From NCBI RefSeq assembly GCF_006838285.1, contig NZ_CP038228.1:1860001-1924000 (forward strand): a stretch of DNA of 64,000 nt. The letters are read 5' to 3'. Below, piece after piece: positions 1 through 10,280 of this stretch; the stretch's first letter is position 1, and every line of letters begins with the position of its first letter. Position numbers and translations under genes: made by a program. This DNA comes from Xanthomonas translucens pv. cerealis. GTDB lineage: Bacteria > Pseudomonadota > Gammaproteobacteria > Xanthomonadales > Xanthomonadaceae. Under the pieces are notes generated by a model. It was not told the DNA's origin. It ran no database searches and was given only the letters and a program-made list of their open reading frames with translations.

Positions 1-993
1 GATCTGGTTCTGCAGGCGCTGCATCTCTGGATATCCGGGCTGGAAGGTGGCCAGCTTCTGTTGGTAGTCGGCCTCCAGCTTGGCCTGCTCGGTGCGCAGG
101 CTCTGGATCAGCGGGCTGCTGATCACCTGCGGCAGGCCCATGCCGTCGCCGATCCCGGCCTGGCGCCAGGCCGACTCGGCCTTGATCCGTGCATCCTGCG
201 CGGCGGCCAGGCGCACGTTCAATTCGCTTATGTTCTGCGTCGGCAGCGAGGGCTTGTCGTCGCCCAGCGGCACGATTTGCTCCTTGCTGGAGTAGTCGAC
301 CGCGTTCTTCTCCGACTCTTCCACCTTTTCGCGCAGCTGCTCCAGCCGTTCGGACAGGTACTTGGCGGCGAACGAGGACGCCTGCAGGCGCCGCTCCTGG
401 GTCGAGACGATGAACATGCGCGCGTAGATGTTGGACACCCGCGCGGCCAGCGCCCGATCCGGCGAATCGAAATTGATCCGCACCAGCCGCGAATCACGCA
501 CCGGCTCGATCATCAACGCGTCCAGCACTGCCGCGACCAGAGCGTTCTCGGCAGCGGCGGCGCGCGCCTGCGGCGACGGCGCGCGGCCGTCACCATTGCC
601 TTGCAGCTTCTCCAGCGCCTCGTCCACCAGCGGTTTGAAGACCGGCTCCTGGGTCAGCCGGGCCTCGCGGATCACCGCCCGCGCCAGCGAACGGCTGCCG
701 AGCAGTTCGTACTGGGTCTGGTAGAAATCGCGATCTTGCGGCGATTCCACCGGCATCAGGTTCGCCACGTTGGTGACGTTCAAGGACTCGCGCTCGATCT
801 GCAGTACGCTGGTGGCGCGGTATTTGGGCGTCATCAATAACGTTACCAGCAGCGCCAGCACGACGACCGCCGCGGTGATGCCGACGATCAGCCAGCGTTG
901 CCGGTACAGGGCGTTCCAATAATCAAGCAGGCTGATGTCGGCCGGGCTCAGCGGCGTCGAAGGGGAACGGGTGTGCATGCTCGAAGTACTCAT
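1..993 (-). CDS. gumC: GumC, xanthan export and chain-length protein (5' part only)
   Basis: Wzz/Wzc-N type polysaccharide co-polymerase of the inner membrane, working with GumB in export and chain-length control of xanthan (family knowledge). Reading from the ATG at 993, the frame is open for 331 codons to the window edge, so roughly the last quarter of a 450-480 residue protein is missing. A short cytosolic N-terminus is followed by a hydrophobic segment at about residues 34-54, then a Wzz-like start (MTPKYRATSVLQIERES). After about residue 190 the protein is charged and helix-rich, probably coiled coil. Its start codon overlaps the gumB stop as ATGA, so the two are probably translationally coupled in the gum operon, which continues out of the window. 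Confidence 0.95.
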   Translation of the reverse strand, partial: MSTSSMHTRSPSTPLSPADISLLDYWNALYRQRWLIVGITAAVVVLALLVTLLMTPKYRATSVLQIERESLNVTNVANLMPVESPQDRDFYQTQYELLGSRSLARAVIREARLTQEPVFKPLVDEALEKLQGNGDGRAPSPQARAAAAENALVAAVLDALMIEPVRDSRLVRINFDSPDRALAARVSNIYARMFIVSTQERRLQASSFAAKYLSERLEQLREKVEESEKNAVDYSSKEQIVPLGDDKPSLPTQNISELNVRLAAAQDARIKAESAWRQAGIGDGMGLPQVISSPLIQSLRTEQAKLEADYQQKLATFQPGYPEMQRLQNQI

Positions 994-1691
994 CGGTATG
1001 CCCGCCAGACCATGACGAACGGGGTCAGCTGCACCACGGTGCGCAGCACTACAAGCGCATCGGAGCGGTACACCACGACGATGTCGCCGCCATAGATTTC
1101 AGGATCAGGCGAGATGCCCTTCTGAATATCGCGCAGATCGAAACGGGCCAGCATCTTCTGCCCGCCGACATTGCGGAACACCACCACGTTGCCGCGGCTG
1201 GCCACATCGCTGACGCCCCTGCCCAGCGAAAGCGCCTGCTGCAGGGTCAGTGCCGGGCCGACGATGGGATAGATGCCCGGCTCGCTCACCGCGCCGGTCA
1301 CGGTGACCCGGTTGCCGGTGAACTCGTCGACCAGCACCGACACCTGCGGGTTCTGCAGGTAGCCGTTGCGGTAGCGTTCGGTGATGTCCTTCTGCAATGC
1401 GTTGACGCTGAGCCCGGCGGCCTTGATGTCGCCGACCAACGGCAGCGAGATGCGACCCTCGTTGTCGACCCGCACCTGGCGCTCGAGGTCGTCCACCTGA
1501 AACACCTTGACCGTCAGCAGATCGCCGGGACCCAGCAGATATTCCGGCTGGCCCATGGAGCCGGCCAGCGGATCGCCAGGCGGCAATTCAGCCAGCATCT
1601 TCGGCCCGGCGCTACTGCAGCCAGCCAGGAAGATCAGACAAGAAAGGGCCAAGCACAATGCCCAGTTGAACGTACCGGAGAGTTTACCCAT
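990..1691 (-). CDS. gumB: GumB, outer-membrane polysaccharide export lipoprotein
   Basis: First gene of the xanthan (gum) operon; a Wza/OPX-family outer-membrane secretin-like exporter. The 233-residue product starts with a lipoprotein signal peptide: a hydrophobic core and lipobox LAGC with the lipidated Cys at residue 25. The poly-export domain follows (LLGPGDLLTVKVFQVDDL near residue 52) and then an SLBB-like segment (VTVTGAVSEPGIYPI near residue 129). It is shorter than E. coli Wza (about 379), as is usual for GumB, which lacks the large C-terminal domains. The ATG at 1691 is the only start that places the signal peptide correctly. Nothing is encoded upstream for about 600 bases, so the operon promoter should lie there. 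Confidence 0.97.
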   Translation of the reverse strand: MGKLSGTFNWALCLALSCLIFLAGCSSAGPKMLAELPPGDPLAGSMGQPEYLLGPGDLLTVKVFQVDDLERQVRVDNEGRISLPLVGDIKAAGLSVNALQKDITERYRNGYLQNPQVSVLVDEFTGNRVTVTGAVSEPGIYPIVGPALTLQQALSLGRGVSDVASRGNVVVFRNVGGQKMLARFDLRDIQKGISPDPEIYGGDIVVVYRSDALVVLRTVVQLTPFVMVWRAYR

Positions 1692-2256
1692 GCGCGATGC
1701 AGACGCCCTCTGTCAAGTGGTTTTGGCAACGCCGCACCCATCTGGCCGGCCAGCGCTCCATCACCGGTCGGGGGTAGACGATTGCAGTGTCATTTTCCTG
1801 CCTGGGCGACCGCCCAGGCCAACAGCGAAGCCTCGTGTTGCAGTGCACTATGGCACAGCTATCCGCCTTGACCAAGACATCATGCGGCATTTATTTGACG
1901 CTATACCGCGTGGATTCAACTACATGTCCGAGCATTCAGCATCAACAACGAAGCGGCATCGCAAAAGACACGACGTTAACGTGACGCATGTCAAGTCGTT
2001 GACGGCTCCATTGCGCACTTCGCTGCTGGATTTCCGTCTCTGTCGCCAGCAGGCTGCACGCGCCTGGCGCCGGCACTGGCGCGTTTGTCTACCTCTTCGT
2101 CCGAGCCGGTGGTTCGCACCCGATGCTGCGCGGCGGGAAGGTACAGGCGAGACCCCGTTATCCATTCCACGACGCCAGACACCGGCGCCGCCGCGCCCGC
2201 AGGATCGTGCGCAGATCCTGGCGTTTGCGCCTGCGATCGCGTGGCGCAAACGCCAC
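1692..2256. other. Non-coding region between tRNA-Pro terminator and gumB
   Basis: About 565 bases with no credible gene on either strand; the open frames here look random and lack ribosome-binding sites. The part next to gumB (about 1840-1990) is noticeably less GC-rich than the surroundings, as expected for a promoter. Two perfect palindromes lie in the presumed gum leader: CTGGCCGGCCAG at 1742-1753 and an 8-bp stem CCTGGGCG/CGCCCAGG with a two-base centre at 1801-1818. Confidence 0.6.
1847..1875 (-). promoter_or_regulatory. Candidate gum operon promoter
   Basis: On the minus strand, TTGGTC (1875-1870) and CATAGT (1852-1847) are separated by 17 bases, each matching the sigma-70 consensus at four of six positions. 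Transcription would start near 1840, giving a leader of about 150 bases before gumB. This is pattern matching only; no start site is known from the sequence. Confidence 0.4.
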
Positions 2257-2290
2257 AAAACGAAAAAGGCCCATGTCGCTGACATGGGCC
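2257..2290 (-). terminator. Rho-independent terminator after tRNA-Pro
   Basis: A perfect 10-bp stem GGCCCATGTC/GACATGGGCC (2290-2281 and 2277-2268) with a three-base loop, followed on the minus strand by TTTTTCGTTTTG. It ends the pheST-ihfA-merR-tRNA-Pro transcript and insulates gumB. Confidence 0.9.
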
Positions 2291-2298
2291 TTCGAAGA

Positions 2299-2375
2299 TG
2301 GTCGGGGTAGCCGGATTCGAACCGACGACCACTAGTCCCCCAGACTAGTGCGCTACCAGGCTGCGCTATACCCCG
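2299..2375 (-). tRNA. tRNA-Pro (anticodon GGG)
   Basis: A 77-base cloverleaf with acceptor stem CGGGGTA/TACCCCG, the T-arm signature GGTTCGAATCC and an encoded CCA end. The anticodon loop CTGGGGG gives anticodon GGG, so it reads CCC/CCT proline codons. It lies immediately downstream of merR and has its own strong terminator. Confidence 0.97.
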
Positions 2376-2473
2376 GTAAAAACATCCGCCGTTGCGGCGG
2401 TCACGCCTTGCGGCGAGTTGGCGATTATAGCGGGATTGGCGCGGCCATTCCTAGCCGGTCGCGCCGTTGTCGC

Positions 2474-2830
2474 TCAGCGCCGCAGCAACTGCATCACTTC
2501 TTCCAGTTCCTGCCGCACCTGCTTGATGATCTGGTTGCTCAGCGCCGATTCCTGCCGCGCGCCCTCGCCTTCCAGGCGCAAGCGCGCGCCGCCGATCGTA
2601 TAGCCCTGTTCGTACAGCAGGCTGCGGATCTGCCGCACCATCAGCACGTCGTGGCGCTGGTAGTAGCGGCGGTTGCCGCGGCGCTTGACCGGCTCCAGGC
2701 TGGGAAATTCGGTTTCCCAGTAGCGCAGCACGTGCGGTTTGACGTCGCACAACTCGCTGACCTCACCGATGGTGAAGTAGCGCTTGGCCGGAATCGGCGG
2801 AAGTTCGCGGTTACTGCCCGGGTCCAGCAT
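2474..2830 (-). CDS. MerR-family transcriptional regulator downstream of ihfA
   Basis: A 118-residue DNA-binding protein. Residues 18-86 form a MerR winged helix-turn-helix ([22 protein letters not shown], written in full only in part here: IGEVSELC then PHVLRYWE), ending with GYTIGGAR. The remaining 25-30 residues look like the dimerisation helix. There are no Cys pairs for metal binding, and no effector domain, so the ligand is unknown. It is the small MerR protein found after ihfA in many gammaproteobacteria. The ATG at 2830 has a strong GGAGG four bases upstream and overlaps the ihfA end by 20 bases, so co-expression with ihfA is likely. Confidence 0.9.
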   Translation of the reverse strand: MLDPGSNRELPPIPAKRYFTIGEVSELCDVKPHVLRYWETEFPSLEPVKRRGNRRYYQRHDVLMVRQIRSLLYEQGYTIGGARLRLEGEGARQESALSNQIIKQVRQELEEVMQLLRR

Positions 2831-3110
2831 AAGCCTCCACTCGCTCCTTGAGCTTCTGTCCCGGGCGGAAGGTCACCACCGTCCGAGCCGAGATCGGGAT
2901 TTCTTCGCCGGTCTTGGGATTGCGGCCGGGCCGTTGGTTCTTGCGGCGCAGATCGAAGTTGCCGAAACCGGACAGCTTCACCTGCCGCCCCTGCTCCAGC
3001 GCATCACGCAGCACATCGAAGAAAGCATCAACGAATTCCTTGGCCTCGCGCTTGTTCAGCCCGACTTCGTCGAACAACCCTTCGGCCATTTCCGCTTTGG
3101 TCAATGCCAT
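2811..3110 (-). CDS. ihfA: Integration host factor alpha subunit
   Basis: DNA-bending histone-like protein that pairs with IHF-beta in recombination, replication and transcription. The 99-residue product has the full HU/IHF fold: [20 protein letters not shown] at the N-terminus, the KLSGFGNF core, and the [10 protein letters not shown] beta-arm tip with the intercalating proline. It follows pheT by about 20 bases in the widespread pheS-pheT-ihfA order. In older xanthan literature this position is called gumA, although it is not a polysaccharide gene. Confidence 0.98.
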   Translation of the reverse strand: MALTKAEMAEGLFDEVGLNKREAKEFVDAFFDVLRDALEQGRQVKLSGFGNFDLRRKNQRPGRNPKTGEEIPISARTVVTFRPGQKLKERVEAYAGPGQ

Positions 3111-3131
3111 TGCCCTGCTATCCCCTACGTC

Positions 3132-5507
3132 TCAGCCGCGAATCCGCGCATCGTGTTCGCGCGCCAGCGCCGCCACTGCATCGGCGACCACGGCATCCAC
3201 ATCGCGATCCGTCAGAGTGCGCGAGTTGTCCTGCAAAATCAAGCCCATAGCGAGACTCTTGAAACCCGCCTCGACCCCCGGCCCGACGTAGCGGTCGAAC
3301 AGTACTACCTCGCGTAGCAGCGGCCCGACCGCGCCGCGCACGCTGCTCGCTAGCGCCGACCAGGCCACCGCCTCCGGCACCAGGAACGCCAGGTCGCGGC
3401 GGACCGACGGAAACCGCGACAGGTCGACGGCACGCGGCAGCGCGCGCGCCGCCAGCGGCGCCAGGTCCAGCTCGAAGCCGAGCACCTCCACGTCGATCTG
3501 CAGCGCCTGCAGCAGGCGCGGATGCAGCTGGCCGATCCAGCCGATCCGCGCGCCATCGCGGTACACGTCGGCCGCACGGGTCGGATGCGCGAACGGCAGC
3601 GCCGACGGGCGGTAGTCCAGGCGCGCGCCGGCGGCGCTGGCCAGCGCGTCCAGATCGCCCTTCAAATCGTGGAAGTCGACCTTGCGTGCCGGCAAACCCC
3701 ACTGCAGCGCGTCGGCGTCGCCACACACCGCGGCCGCCACACGCTGCGTCTCGATGGGCGCAACAGCGGCCACCGCCGCCTCGAACACCTTGCCCAGTTC
3801 GAACAGGCGCACCCGCCCAGCCTGGCGGGCGACGTTGCGGCCCAGCGCCGCGACCAGCCCCGGCAACAACGACGGACGCATCACCGCCAGTTCGGCGCTG
3901 AGCGGATTGGCCAGCGCCACGCACCCGGCATCCAGGCCCCACTGATCCAGCAACGCCGCATCGACGAAGGCGTAGTTGATGGTTTCCAGCATCGCGCGCG
4001 CCACCAGTTGGCGGCGCACGCTCGATTCGTCCAGCTGCGTCTCGCTGCCCATGGCGATGCGTGAGGCGCCGCCCGGCAGCGTGGTCGGCAAGCGGTCGTA
4101 GCCGTGGATGCGCGCCAGCTCCTCGATCAGGTCCTCCTCCAGGGCGATATCGAAGCGCCGGCTCGGCGCAGTGACTTGCCAACCATTGGCGGCAACCGCG
4201 ACCTCCATGCCCAGCGCGCGCAGGATGCGCTCGACCTCGGCATCGGCAATCTCGATGCCGAGCACGCGCACGATGCGCGCGCGGCGCAGCGCGATCGGCG
4301 CCGGCGCCGGCAGGTGTTCGGGCAACTCGGCCTCGACCACGGGACCGGCACGGCCGCCGGCCAGTTCCAGCACCAGCCGCGTCGCCAGTTCCAGCGCCGG
4401 CCGCGGCAGCGCCGGATCCACGCCGCGCTCGAAGCGGTGGCCGGCATCGGTGTGCAGGCCGAGTTTGCGGCCGCGGCCCATGATCGCGGCCGGCGCGAAA
4501 TGCGCCGCTTCCAGGAACACATGCCGAGTCGCGTCGGTGACACGGGTGTCGTGCCCGCCCATCAAACCGGCAAGGGCGACCACACGGTCGCCATCGGTGA
4601 CGGCCAGGAAGCCGTCGTCGAGCGTTGCGTCGCGGCCATCGAGCAATTTCAGCATCTCGCCGGCGCGCGCGCGGCGCACGCCGACCGGGCCGTGCAGCGT
4701 CTCCAGGTCGAAGGCATGCATCGGCTGGCCCAGTTCCAGCATCACGTACTGGGTGATATCGACCAGCAGCGACACCGGACGCACACCGCTGCGGCGCAAG
4801 CGTTCGGCCATCCACAGCGGCGTCTTCGCCTCCGGGTCGAGATCCTCGACGACGCGCCCGCAATAGCGCGGCGCATCGCCACCCGCCTGCAGACGGACCT
4901 CGAGGCGACGCTCGCTGGCGACAGCAACCGGCGCGGCCGCGAACGGCAGCACTTCGCTGGCGCAGGCCGCGGCTACGTCATAGGCGATGCCGCGCACGCC
5001 GAAGCAATCGGCGCGGTTCGGGGTCAGCTTGATCTCGATGCTGGCGTCGGGCAAACCGAGATACTCGCTCAGCGCCTGGCCGATCGGCGCATCGTCGGGC
5101 AGCTCGAACAGGCCCGACGCATCGCTGTCAAGGCCCAGTTCCTTGGCCGAGCACAGCATGCCGTTGGACTCCACGCCGCGCAGCTTGGCCGCCTTGATCG
5201 CGATGCCGCCGACCTGGGCGCCGACCAGCGCCAGCGGCGCGACCAGCCCGGCGCGCGCATTCGGCGCGCCACAGACGATCTGCAGCAAGCCGCCCTGCCC
5301 GGCATCAACCTGGCACACCTGCAGCCGATCGGCCTCCGGATGCCGCACCGCCGCGACGATGCGCGCCACCACCACCTGCTGCAGCGACTCGCCGAGCGGA
5401 GTGAGCTCTTCGACTTCAAGACCGATGGCGGTCAGGGTCGCGGCCAGTTCATCGCGCGTTGCCTGGATGGGGACGTGGCTGCGCAGCCAGTTTTCAGAGA
5501 ATTTCAT
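3132..5507 (-). CDS. pheT: Phenylalanyl-tRNA synthetase beta subunit
   Basis: Large subunit of the (alpha-beta)2 PheRS; it binds tRNA-Phe and carries the editing site for Tyr-tRNA-Phe. The 791 residues match the usual length (E. coli 795). In order one sees the N-terminal tRNA-binding OB fold (PEADRLQVCQVDAG near 60), the B3/B4 editing region (LTPNRADCFGVRGIA), the B5 DNA-binding-like part (EEDLIEELARIHGYDRLP) and the C-terminal ferredoxin-like anticodon-binding domain (LSRFPSVRRDLAFLV). The start is the ATG at 5507, 21 bases after pheS. Confidence 0.98.
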   Translation of the reverse strand: MKFSENWLRSHVPIQATRDELAATLTAIGLEVEELTPLGESLQQVVVARIVAAVRHPEADRLQVCQVDAGQGGLLQIVCGAPNARAGLVAPLALVGAQVGGIAIKAAKLRGVESNGMLCSAKELGLDSDASGLFELPDDAPIGQALSEYLGLPDASIEIKLTPNRADCFGVRGIAYDVAAACASEVLPFAAAPVAVASERRLEVRLQAGGDAPRYCGRVVEDLDPEAKTPLWMAERLRRSGVRPVSLLVDITQYVMLELGQPMHAFDLETLHGPVGVRRARAGEMLKLLDGRDATLDDGFLAVTDGDRVVALAGLMGGHDTRVTDATRHVFLEAAHFAPAAIMGRGRKLGLHTDAGHRFERGVDPALPRPALELATRLVLELAGGRAGPVVEAELPEHLPAPAPIALRRARIVRVLGIEIADAEVERILRALGMEVAVAANGWQVTAPSRRFDIALEEDLIEELARIHGYDRLPTTLPGGASRIAMGSETQLDESSVRRQLVARAMLETINYAFVDAALLDQWGLDAGCVALANPLSAELAVMRPSLLPGLVAALGRNVARQAGRVRLFELGKVFEAAVAAVAPIETQRVAAAVCGDADALQWGLPARKVDFHDLKGDLDALASAAGARLDYRPSALPFAHPTRAADVYRDGARIGWIGQLHPRLLQALQIDVEVLGFELDLAPLAARALPRAVDLSRFPSVRRDLAFLVPEAVAWSALASSVRGAVGPLLREVVLFDRYVGPGVEAGFKSLAMGLILQDNSRTLTDRDVDAVVADAVAALAREHDARIRG

Positions 5508-5515
5508 GGGTTTTC

Positions 5516-5528
5516 CGGGACTCGGGAC

Positions 5529-5529
<1 letters not shown>
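5516..5529. repeat. CGGGACT heptamer, two copies
   Basis: Two head-to-tail copies of CGGGACT between pheS and pheT. The last base overlaps the pheS stop codon (minus strand TGA, 5531-5529). The same heptamer occurs four times at 7513-7540. Confidence 0.8.
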
Positions 5530-6536
<1,007 letters not shown>

Positions 6537-6619
6537 TCACTTCAGCCCACCACCCGACCCAGATCCCGCGATCGGGAGACATCCCAGCACGGGATTGATC
6601 CCGATCTCGGGATGCCCAA

Positions 6620-6653
6620 AACGCAAAAAGGGGAAGGACTCGCGCCCTTCCCC
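6620..6653 (-). terminator. Rho-independent terminator after rplT
   Basis: On the minus strand GGGGAAGG/CCTTCCCC (6653-6646 and 6637-6630) with an eight-base loop, followed by TTTTTGCGTTTTG. It separates the infC-rpmI-rplT operon from pheST. Confidence 0.88.
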
Positions 6654-6728
6654 TGCATGTCTGCTATTTCCCTGCTGTTGTTCAACAGTCCGCACATAGA
6701 TGTGCGGGCCGTTGCAGAGGGACCTGCA

Positions 6729-7088
6729 TTATGCCGCCAGCGCGCCCTTTGCCTTCTCAGCCAAGGCGGCAAAGCCCTGCGCGTCGTGCACGGCGATGTC
6801 CGCCAGCACCTTGCGATCCAGGGTGATGCCAGCCTTGAGAAGGCCGTTCATGAAACGGCTGTAGCTCAGGCCATTGATGCGGGCCGCCGCATTGATGCGG
6901 GTGATCCACAGCGAACGGAACACGCGCTTCTTCTGCTTGCGGCCGATGTAGGCGTACTGCTGCGCCTTGATCACCGCCTGCTTGGCGACGCGGAAGACCT
7001 TGCGACGGGCGTTGTAGTAGCCCTTGGCCAGGTTCAGAACTTTCTTGTGACGACGGCGTGCCTGGACGCCACGTTTTACTCGAGCCAT
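6729..7088 (-). CDS. rplT: Ribosomal protein bL20
   Basis: Large-subunit assembly protein that binds 23S rRNA early; in many bacteria it also represses its own operon. The 119 residues are the normal length, with the basic N-terminus [20 protein letters not shown] and the globular C-terminal part [18 protein letters not shown]. It follows rpmI by 10 bases. Confidence 0.98.
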   Translation of the reverse strand: MARVKRGVQARRRHKKVLNLAKGYYNARRKVFRVAKQAVIKAQQYAYIGRKQKKRVFRSLWITRINAAARINGLSYSRFMNGLLKAGITLDRKVLADIAVHDAQGFAALAEKAKGALAA

Positions 7089-7098
7089 GGTTCAGTCC

Positions 7099-7296
7099 TC
7101 AGAGGTAAGGCAGCATACGGTCAAGACGGCCAGCGTCCTCGGCACGAACATGGTTCGTCTGCCGTAGGTTGCGCTTCCGCTTGGTCGCTTTCTTGGTGAG
7201 GATATGGCTACGGTTGGCGTGGCCGCACTTGTACTTGCCGGAGGCGGTCTTGCGGAAACGCTTGGCCGCCGCCCGGTTGGTCTTGATCTTGGGCAT
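7099..7296 (-). CDS. rpmI: Ribosomal protein bL35
   Basis: Small basic 65-residue 50S protein, typical length and sequence ([20 protein letters not shown]). An AAGGA lies nine bases upstream of the ATG. Cotranscribed with rplT. The 385-base gap to infC suggests an internal leader or promoter in addition to read-through from infC. Confidence 0.97.
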
Positions 7297-7681
7297 TGCA
7301 ATGTCCTTGATGGTGTTTTGTCACTGGTCAGGGCGGTGGCTGGGCCACACTTTCCGTCCGTGCCCGTACCGGCTTATAAGCCCTTGATCCTCAAAGAATC
7401 AGGGCGGGTCCTATTGCCGCGTTGACGGCAAACCCGATGCACTGGGTCGCGCATTATGCCAGGGCTTGGAATGCCTTGCAAATCATGTATTTCGATACGG
7501 GCGCCTGCGCGTCGGGACTCGGGACTCGGGACTCGGGACTCAAACAGGCTGCGCGATGCGCAGCCACGCGGCAAGATCGGGGCGGCTGAGCGCGGCGACG
7601 GGACACACGAGGGGCGCCGGCAGGCGCCCGTGGCGGCCGCGCACCCTCAAATGGGGCGGGCGCGCGATCCTGAGCTGCTGG
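7297..7681. other. infC-rpmI intergenic leader region
   Basis: No gene is visible in these 385 bases. It holds the fourfold CGGGACT tract (7513-7540), and a perfect 12-bp palindrome GGCTTATAAGCC at 7371-7382, 75-86 bases upstream of rpmI. In E. coli and Bacillus this interval carries structures through which L20 controls rpmI-rplT; whether the palindrome has that role here is not shown. Confidence 0.5.
7513..7540. repeat. CGGGACT heptamer, four copies
   Basis: Four exact tandem copies of CGGGACT in the infC-rpmI gap, followed by an extra C. A two-copy tract of the same unit lies at 5516-5529. Tandem heptamers of this kind can vary in copy number by slippage. Confidence 0.9.
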
Positions 7682-8206
7682 TCAGCGCTTCTTCGGCGCG
7701 ATCATCATCACCATCTGCCGGCCTTCCAGGCGCGGACGCGATTCGATGACGATGTCTTCGCCGAGGTCGGCCTCGATCCGCGACGCCATTTCACGCCCGA
7801 GTTCCTGGTGGCTCATCTCACGGCCACGGAAGCGGATGTTGACCTTGACCTTGTCGCCCTCTTCGAGGAAACGGCGCATGTTGCGCAGCTTGATCTGGTA
7901 ATCGCCCTCGTCCGTGACCGGACGGAACTTGATTTCCTTGATCTCGACTTGCTTGGTCTTCTTCTTGGCTTCGTTCGCCTTCTTCTGCTGCTCGAACTTG
8001 AACTTGCCGAAGTCCATGATCTTGCACACCGGCGGATCGGCCTGCGGCTGGATCTCGACCAGGTCGAGCCCATCCTCTTCGGCCAGCGCCAACGCTTCGT
8101 CGCGGGTCAACACGCCGACCATCTCGCCGTCCTTGCCGATCACGCGAACGCGCGGGACGCGGATCTCTTGGTTCTTGCGGTTCTGTTTGTTGTCAGGGGT
8201 ACTGAT
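7682..8206 (-). CDS. infC: Translation initiation factor IF-3, AUC start codon
   Basis: Binds the 30S subunit and checks start codon and initiator tRNA. The conserved protein ([19 protein letters not shown] at the N-terminus, then the linker and C-terminal domain [13 protein letters not shown]) extends 21 residues upstream of the first GTG, to an ATC codon at 8206. No ATG, GTG or TTG exists in that stretch. GGGAG lies eight bases upstream of ATC, a good ribosome-binding site. The product is 174 residues (E. coli 180). A non-AUG start (AUU in E. coli) is the known basis of infC autoregulation: low IF-3 permits initiation at the poor codon. First gene after thrS, 63 bases downstream. Confidence 0.93.
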   Translation of the reverse strand: MSTPDNKQNRKNQEIRVPRVRVIGKDGEMVGVLTRDEALALAEEDGLDLVEIQPQADPPVCKIMDFGKFKFEQQKKANEAKKKTKQVEIKEIKFRPVTDEGDYQIKLRNMRRFLEEGDKVKVNIRFRGREMSHQELGREMASRIEADLGEDIVIESRPRLEGRQMVMMIAPKKR

Positions 8207-8269
8207 GTTGCAATCTCCCAGGGGAATCGGACCGACGCGGACGGAGGCTCCGCCCGCATCGGGGTTGTC

Positions 8270-10174
8270 TTACGCCAGTTGCTCGGCGCGCAGCCGTTCG
8301 GCGAAGGCGGCAACCGACATGGTTCCCAGATCCTCCCCCGATCGCGTACGGACTGCAATGGCGCTGTTTTCCTTCTCGCGGTCGCCCGCCACTAGAAGAT
8401 ACGGCACCCGCTGCAGCGTGTGTTCGCGAATCTTATAGCCGATTTTTTCGTTCCGCAAATCGGCCTCGATGCGGAACCCTTGATTTGCAAGGAGTTTCCG
8501 CACGCTGTCTACATAGTCGGCCTGGGCATCAGTGATGTTCATCAGCATTGCCTGCACCGGCGACAACCAGGCCGGGAATGCGCCGGCATGGTGCTCGATC
8601 AGGATGCCGATGAACCGCTCCATCGAGCCGACGATAGCCCGGTGCAGCATGACCGGGTGCTGCTTCTGGCTGTTCTCGTCCACGTACTCGGCGCCGAGGC
8701 GGCCGGGCATCATGAAGTCCACCTGCATCGTGCCCAGCTGCCAGGTGCGGCCGATCGCGTCCTTCAGGTGGTACTCGATCTTCGGGCCGTAGAACGCGCC
8801 CTCGCCCGGCAGTTCCTGCCACTCCACGCCGCAGGCGCCCAACGCGGCGCGCAACGCGGCCTCGGCCTTGTCCCAGGTCGCATCGTCGCCCAGGCGCTTT
8901 TCCGGGCGCAGCGCGATCTTGATCTGAATGTCGTCGAAGCCAAAGTCGGCATACACCTTCAACGCCTGGCGGTGGAACGCGGTGACCTCGGCCTCGATCT
9001 GCTGCTCGGTGCAGAAGATGTGACCATCGTCCTGGGTGAAACCGCGCACGCGCAGGATGCCGTGCAGCGCGCCGGACGGCTCGTTGCGGTGGCAGGCGCC
9101 GAACTCGCCGTAGCGGATCGGCAGGTCGCGGTAGCTGTGCAGGCCCTGATTGAATACCTGCACGTGGCCCGGGCAGTTCATAGGCTTGACCGCGTAGGTG
9201 CGCTTCTCCGACTCGGTGAAAAACATGTTGTCCTGATAGTTATCCCAGTGACCTGATTTCTGCCACAGCGACACGTCCAGGATCTGCGGGCAGCGCACCT
9301 CGCCATAGCCGCTGTCGCGGTACACCTTGCGCATGTACTGCTCGACCACCTGCCAGATCGACCAGCCCTTCGGATGCCAGAACACCAGGCCCGGGCCTTC
9401 TTCCTGCAGATGGAACAGGCCCTGCTGCTTGCCGATCTTGCGATGGTCGCGCTTGTCCGCTTCCTCAATGCGCAGGACGTAGGCATCCAGCTGCTTCTTG
9501 TCGGCCCAGGCGGTGCCGTAGATGCGCTGCAGTTGCTCGTTCTTGGCATCGCCGCGCCAGTAGGCGCCGGAGATGCGGGTCAGCTTGAACGCCTTGAGAA
9601 AGCGCGTGTTAGGCACGTGCGGACCGCGGCACATGTCCACGTATTCCTGGTGGTAGTACAGGCCCATCGCGGTGACGTCGTCGGGCATGTCCTCGATCAG
9701 GCGCAGCTTGTAGTCCTCGCCGCGCTGGCGGAACAGTTCGATCACCTCGGCGCGCGGGGTCACTTTCTTGACCACGTCATAGTCCTGCGCGATCAGCTCC
9801 TGCATGCGCTTTTCGATCGCCGCCATGTCCTCGGGGGTGAACGGGCGCTCGCTGTAGATGTCGTAGTAGAAGCCTTCGGCGATGACCGGGCCGATCACCA
9901 TCTTGACCTCGGGGTACAGCTGCTTGACCGCATGGCCGACCAGATGCGCGCAGGAGTGGCGGATGATCTCCACGCCCTCGGCGTCCTTGGCGGTGATGAG
10001 GCGCAGACTGGCGTCGTGCTCGATGGGGTCGCAGGCGTCGACCAGGCGGCCATCGACCTGGCCGGCGATGGTCGCCTTGGCCAGGCCCGGGCCGATGGAC
10101 TGGGCCACGTCCATGGGGCTGACGGGGTGTTCGAATTCGCGGCGGCTGCCGTCGGGGAGCGTGATCGTGATCAT
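8270..10174 (-). CDS. thrS: Threonyl-tRNA synthetase
   Basis: Class II synthetase charging tRNA-Thr and editing Ser-tRNA-Thr. From the ATG at 10174 ([17 protein letters not shown]) the product is 634 residues (E. coli 642). Domains in order: TGS (about 1-60), the N2 editing domain with [16 protein letters not shown], the catalytic core with [10 protein letters not shown] and [15 protein letters not shown], and the C-terminal anticodon-binding domain. An in-frame extension to 10270 has no homology and is rejected. The upstream region is short: an IS remnant begins about 150 bases away, so the promoter must lie within it or come from mobile DNA. Confidence 0.97.
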   Translation of the reverse strand: MITITLPDGSRREFEHPVSPMDVAQSIGPGLAKATIAGQVDGRLVDACDPIEHDASLRLITAKDAEGVEIIRHSCAHLVGHAVKQLYPEVKMVIGPVIAEGFYYDIYSERPFTPEDMAAIEKRMQELIAQDYDVVKKVTPRAEVIELFRQRGEDYKLRLIEDMPDDVTAMGLYYHQEYVDMCRGPHVPNTRFLKAFKLTRISGAYWRGDAKNEQLQRIYGTAWADKKQLDAYVLRIEEADKRDHRKIGKQQGLFHLQEEGPGLVFWHPKGWSIWQVVEQYMRKVYRDSGYGEVRCPQILDVSLWQKSGHWDNYQDNMFFTESEKRTYAVKPMNCPGHVQVFNQGLHSYRDLPIRYGEFGACHRNEPSGALHGILRVRGFTQDDGHIFCTEQQIEAEVTAFHRQALKVYADFGFDDIQIKIALRPEKRLGDDATWDKAEAALRAALGACGVEWQELPGEGAFYGPKIEYHLKDAIGRTWQLGTMQVDFMMPGRLGAEYVDENSQKQHPVMLHRAIVGSMERFIGILIEHHAGAFPAWLSPVQAMLMNITDAQADYVDSVRKLLANQGFRIEADLRNEKIGYKIREHTLQRVPYLLVAGDREKENSAIAVRTRSGEDLGTMSVAAFAERLRAEQLA

Positions 10175-10261
10175 GGGAGTCGGCAAGAAGAAAAGCGAGG
10201 CGGGGCGGACGTTTCCCGCCGCGCGCCGGAAGCCGGCGGCGCAAGGCACGGGATACAAAGA

Positions 10262-10280
10262 AGGCGCCACAAGGGCGCCT
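10262..10280 (-). promoter_or_regulatory. Hairpin in the thrS leader
   Basis: AGGCGCC/GGCGCCT inverted repeat with a five-base loop, followed on the minus strand by TCTTTGT. It resembles a weak terminator or attenuator about 90 bases upstream of thrS. It may equally be the leftover terminator of a gene displaced by the neighbouring insertion sequences. Confidence 0.4.

Noticed and set aside
2123..2335. 70-codon plus-strand frame upstream of gumB
   Set aside because: It runs through the tRNA-Pro terminator and into the tRNA in antisense; no ribosome-binding site.
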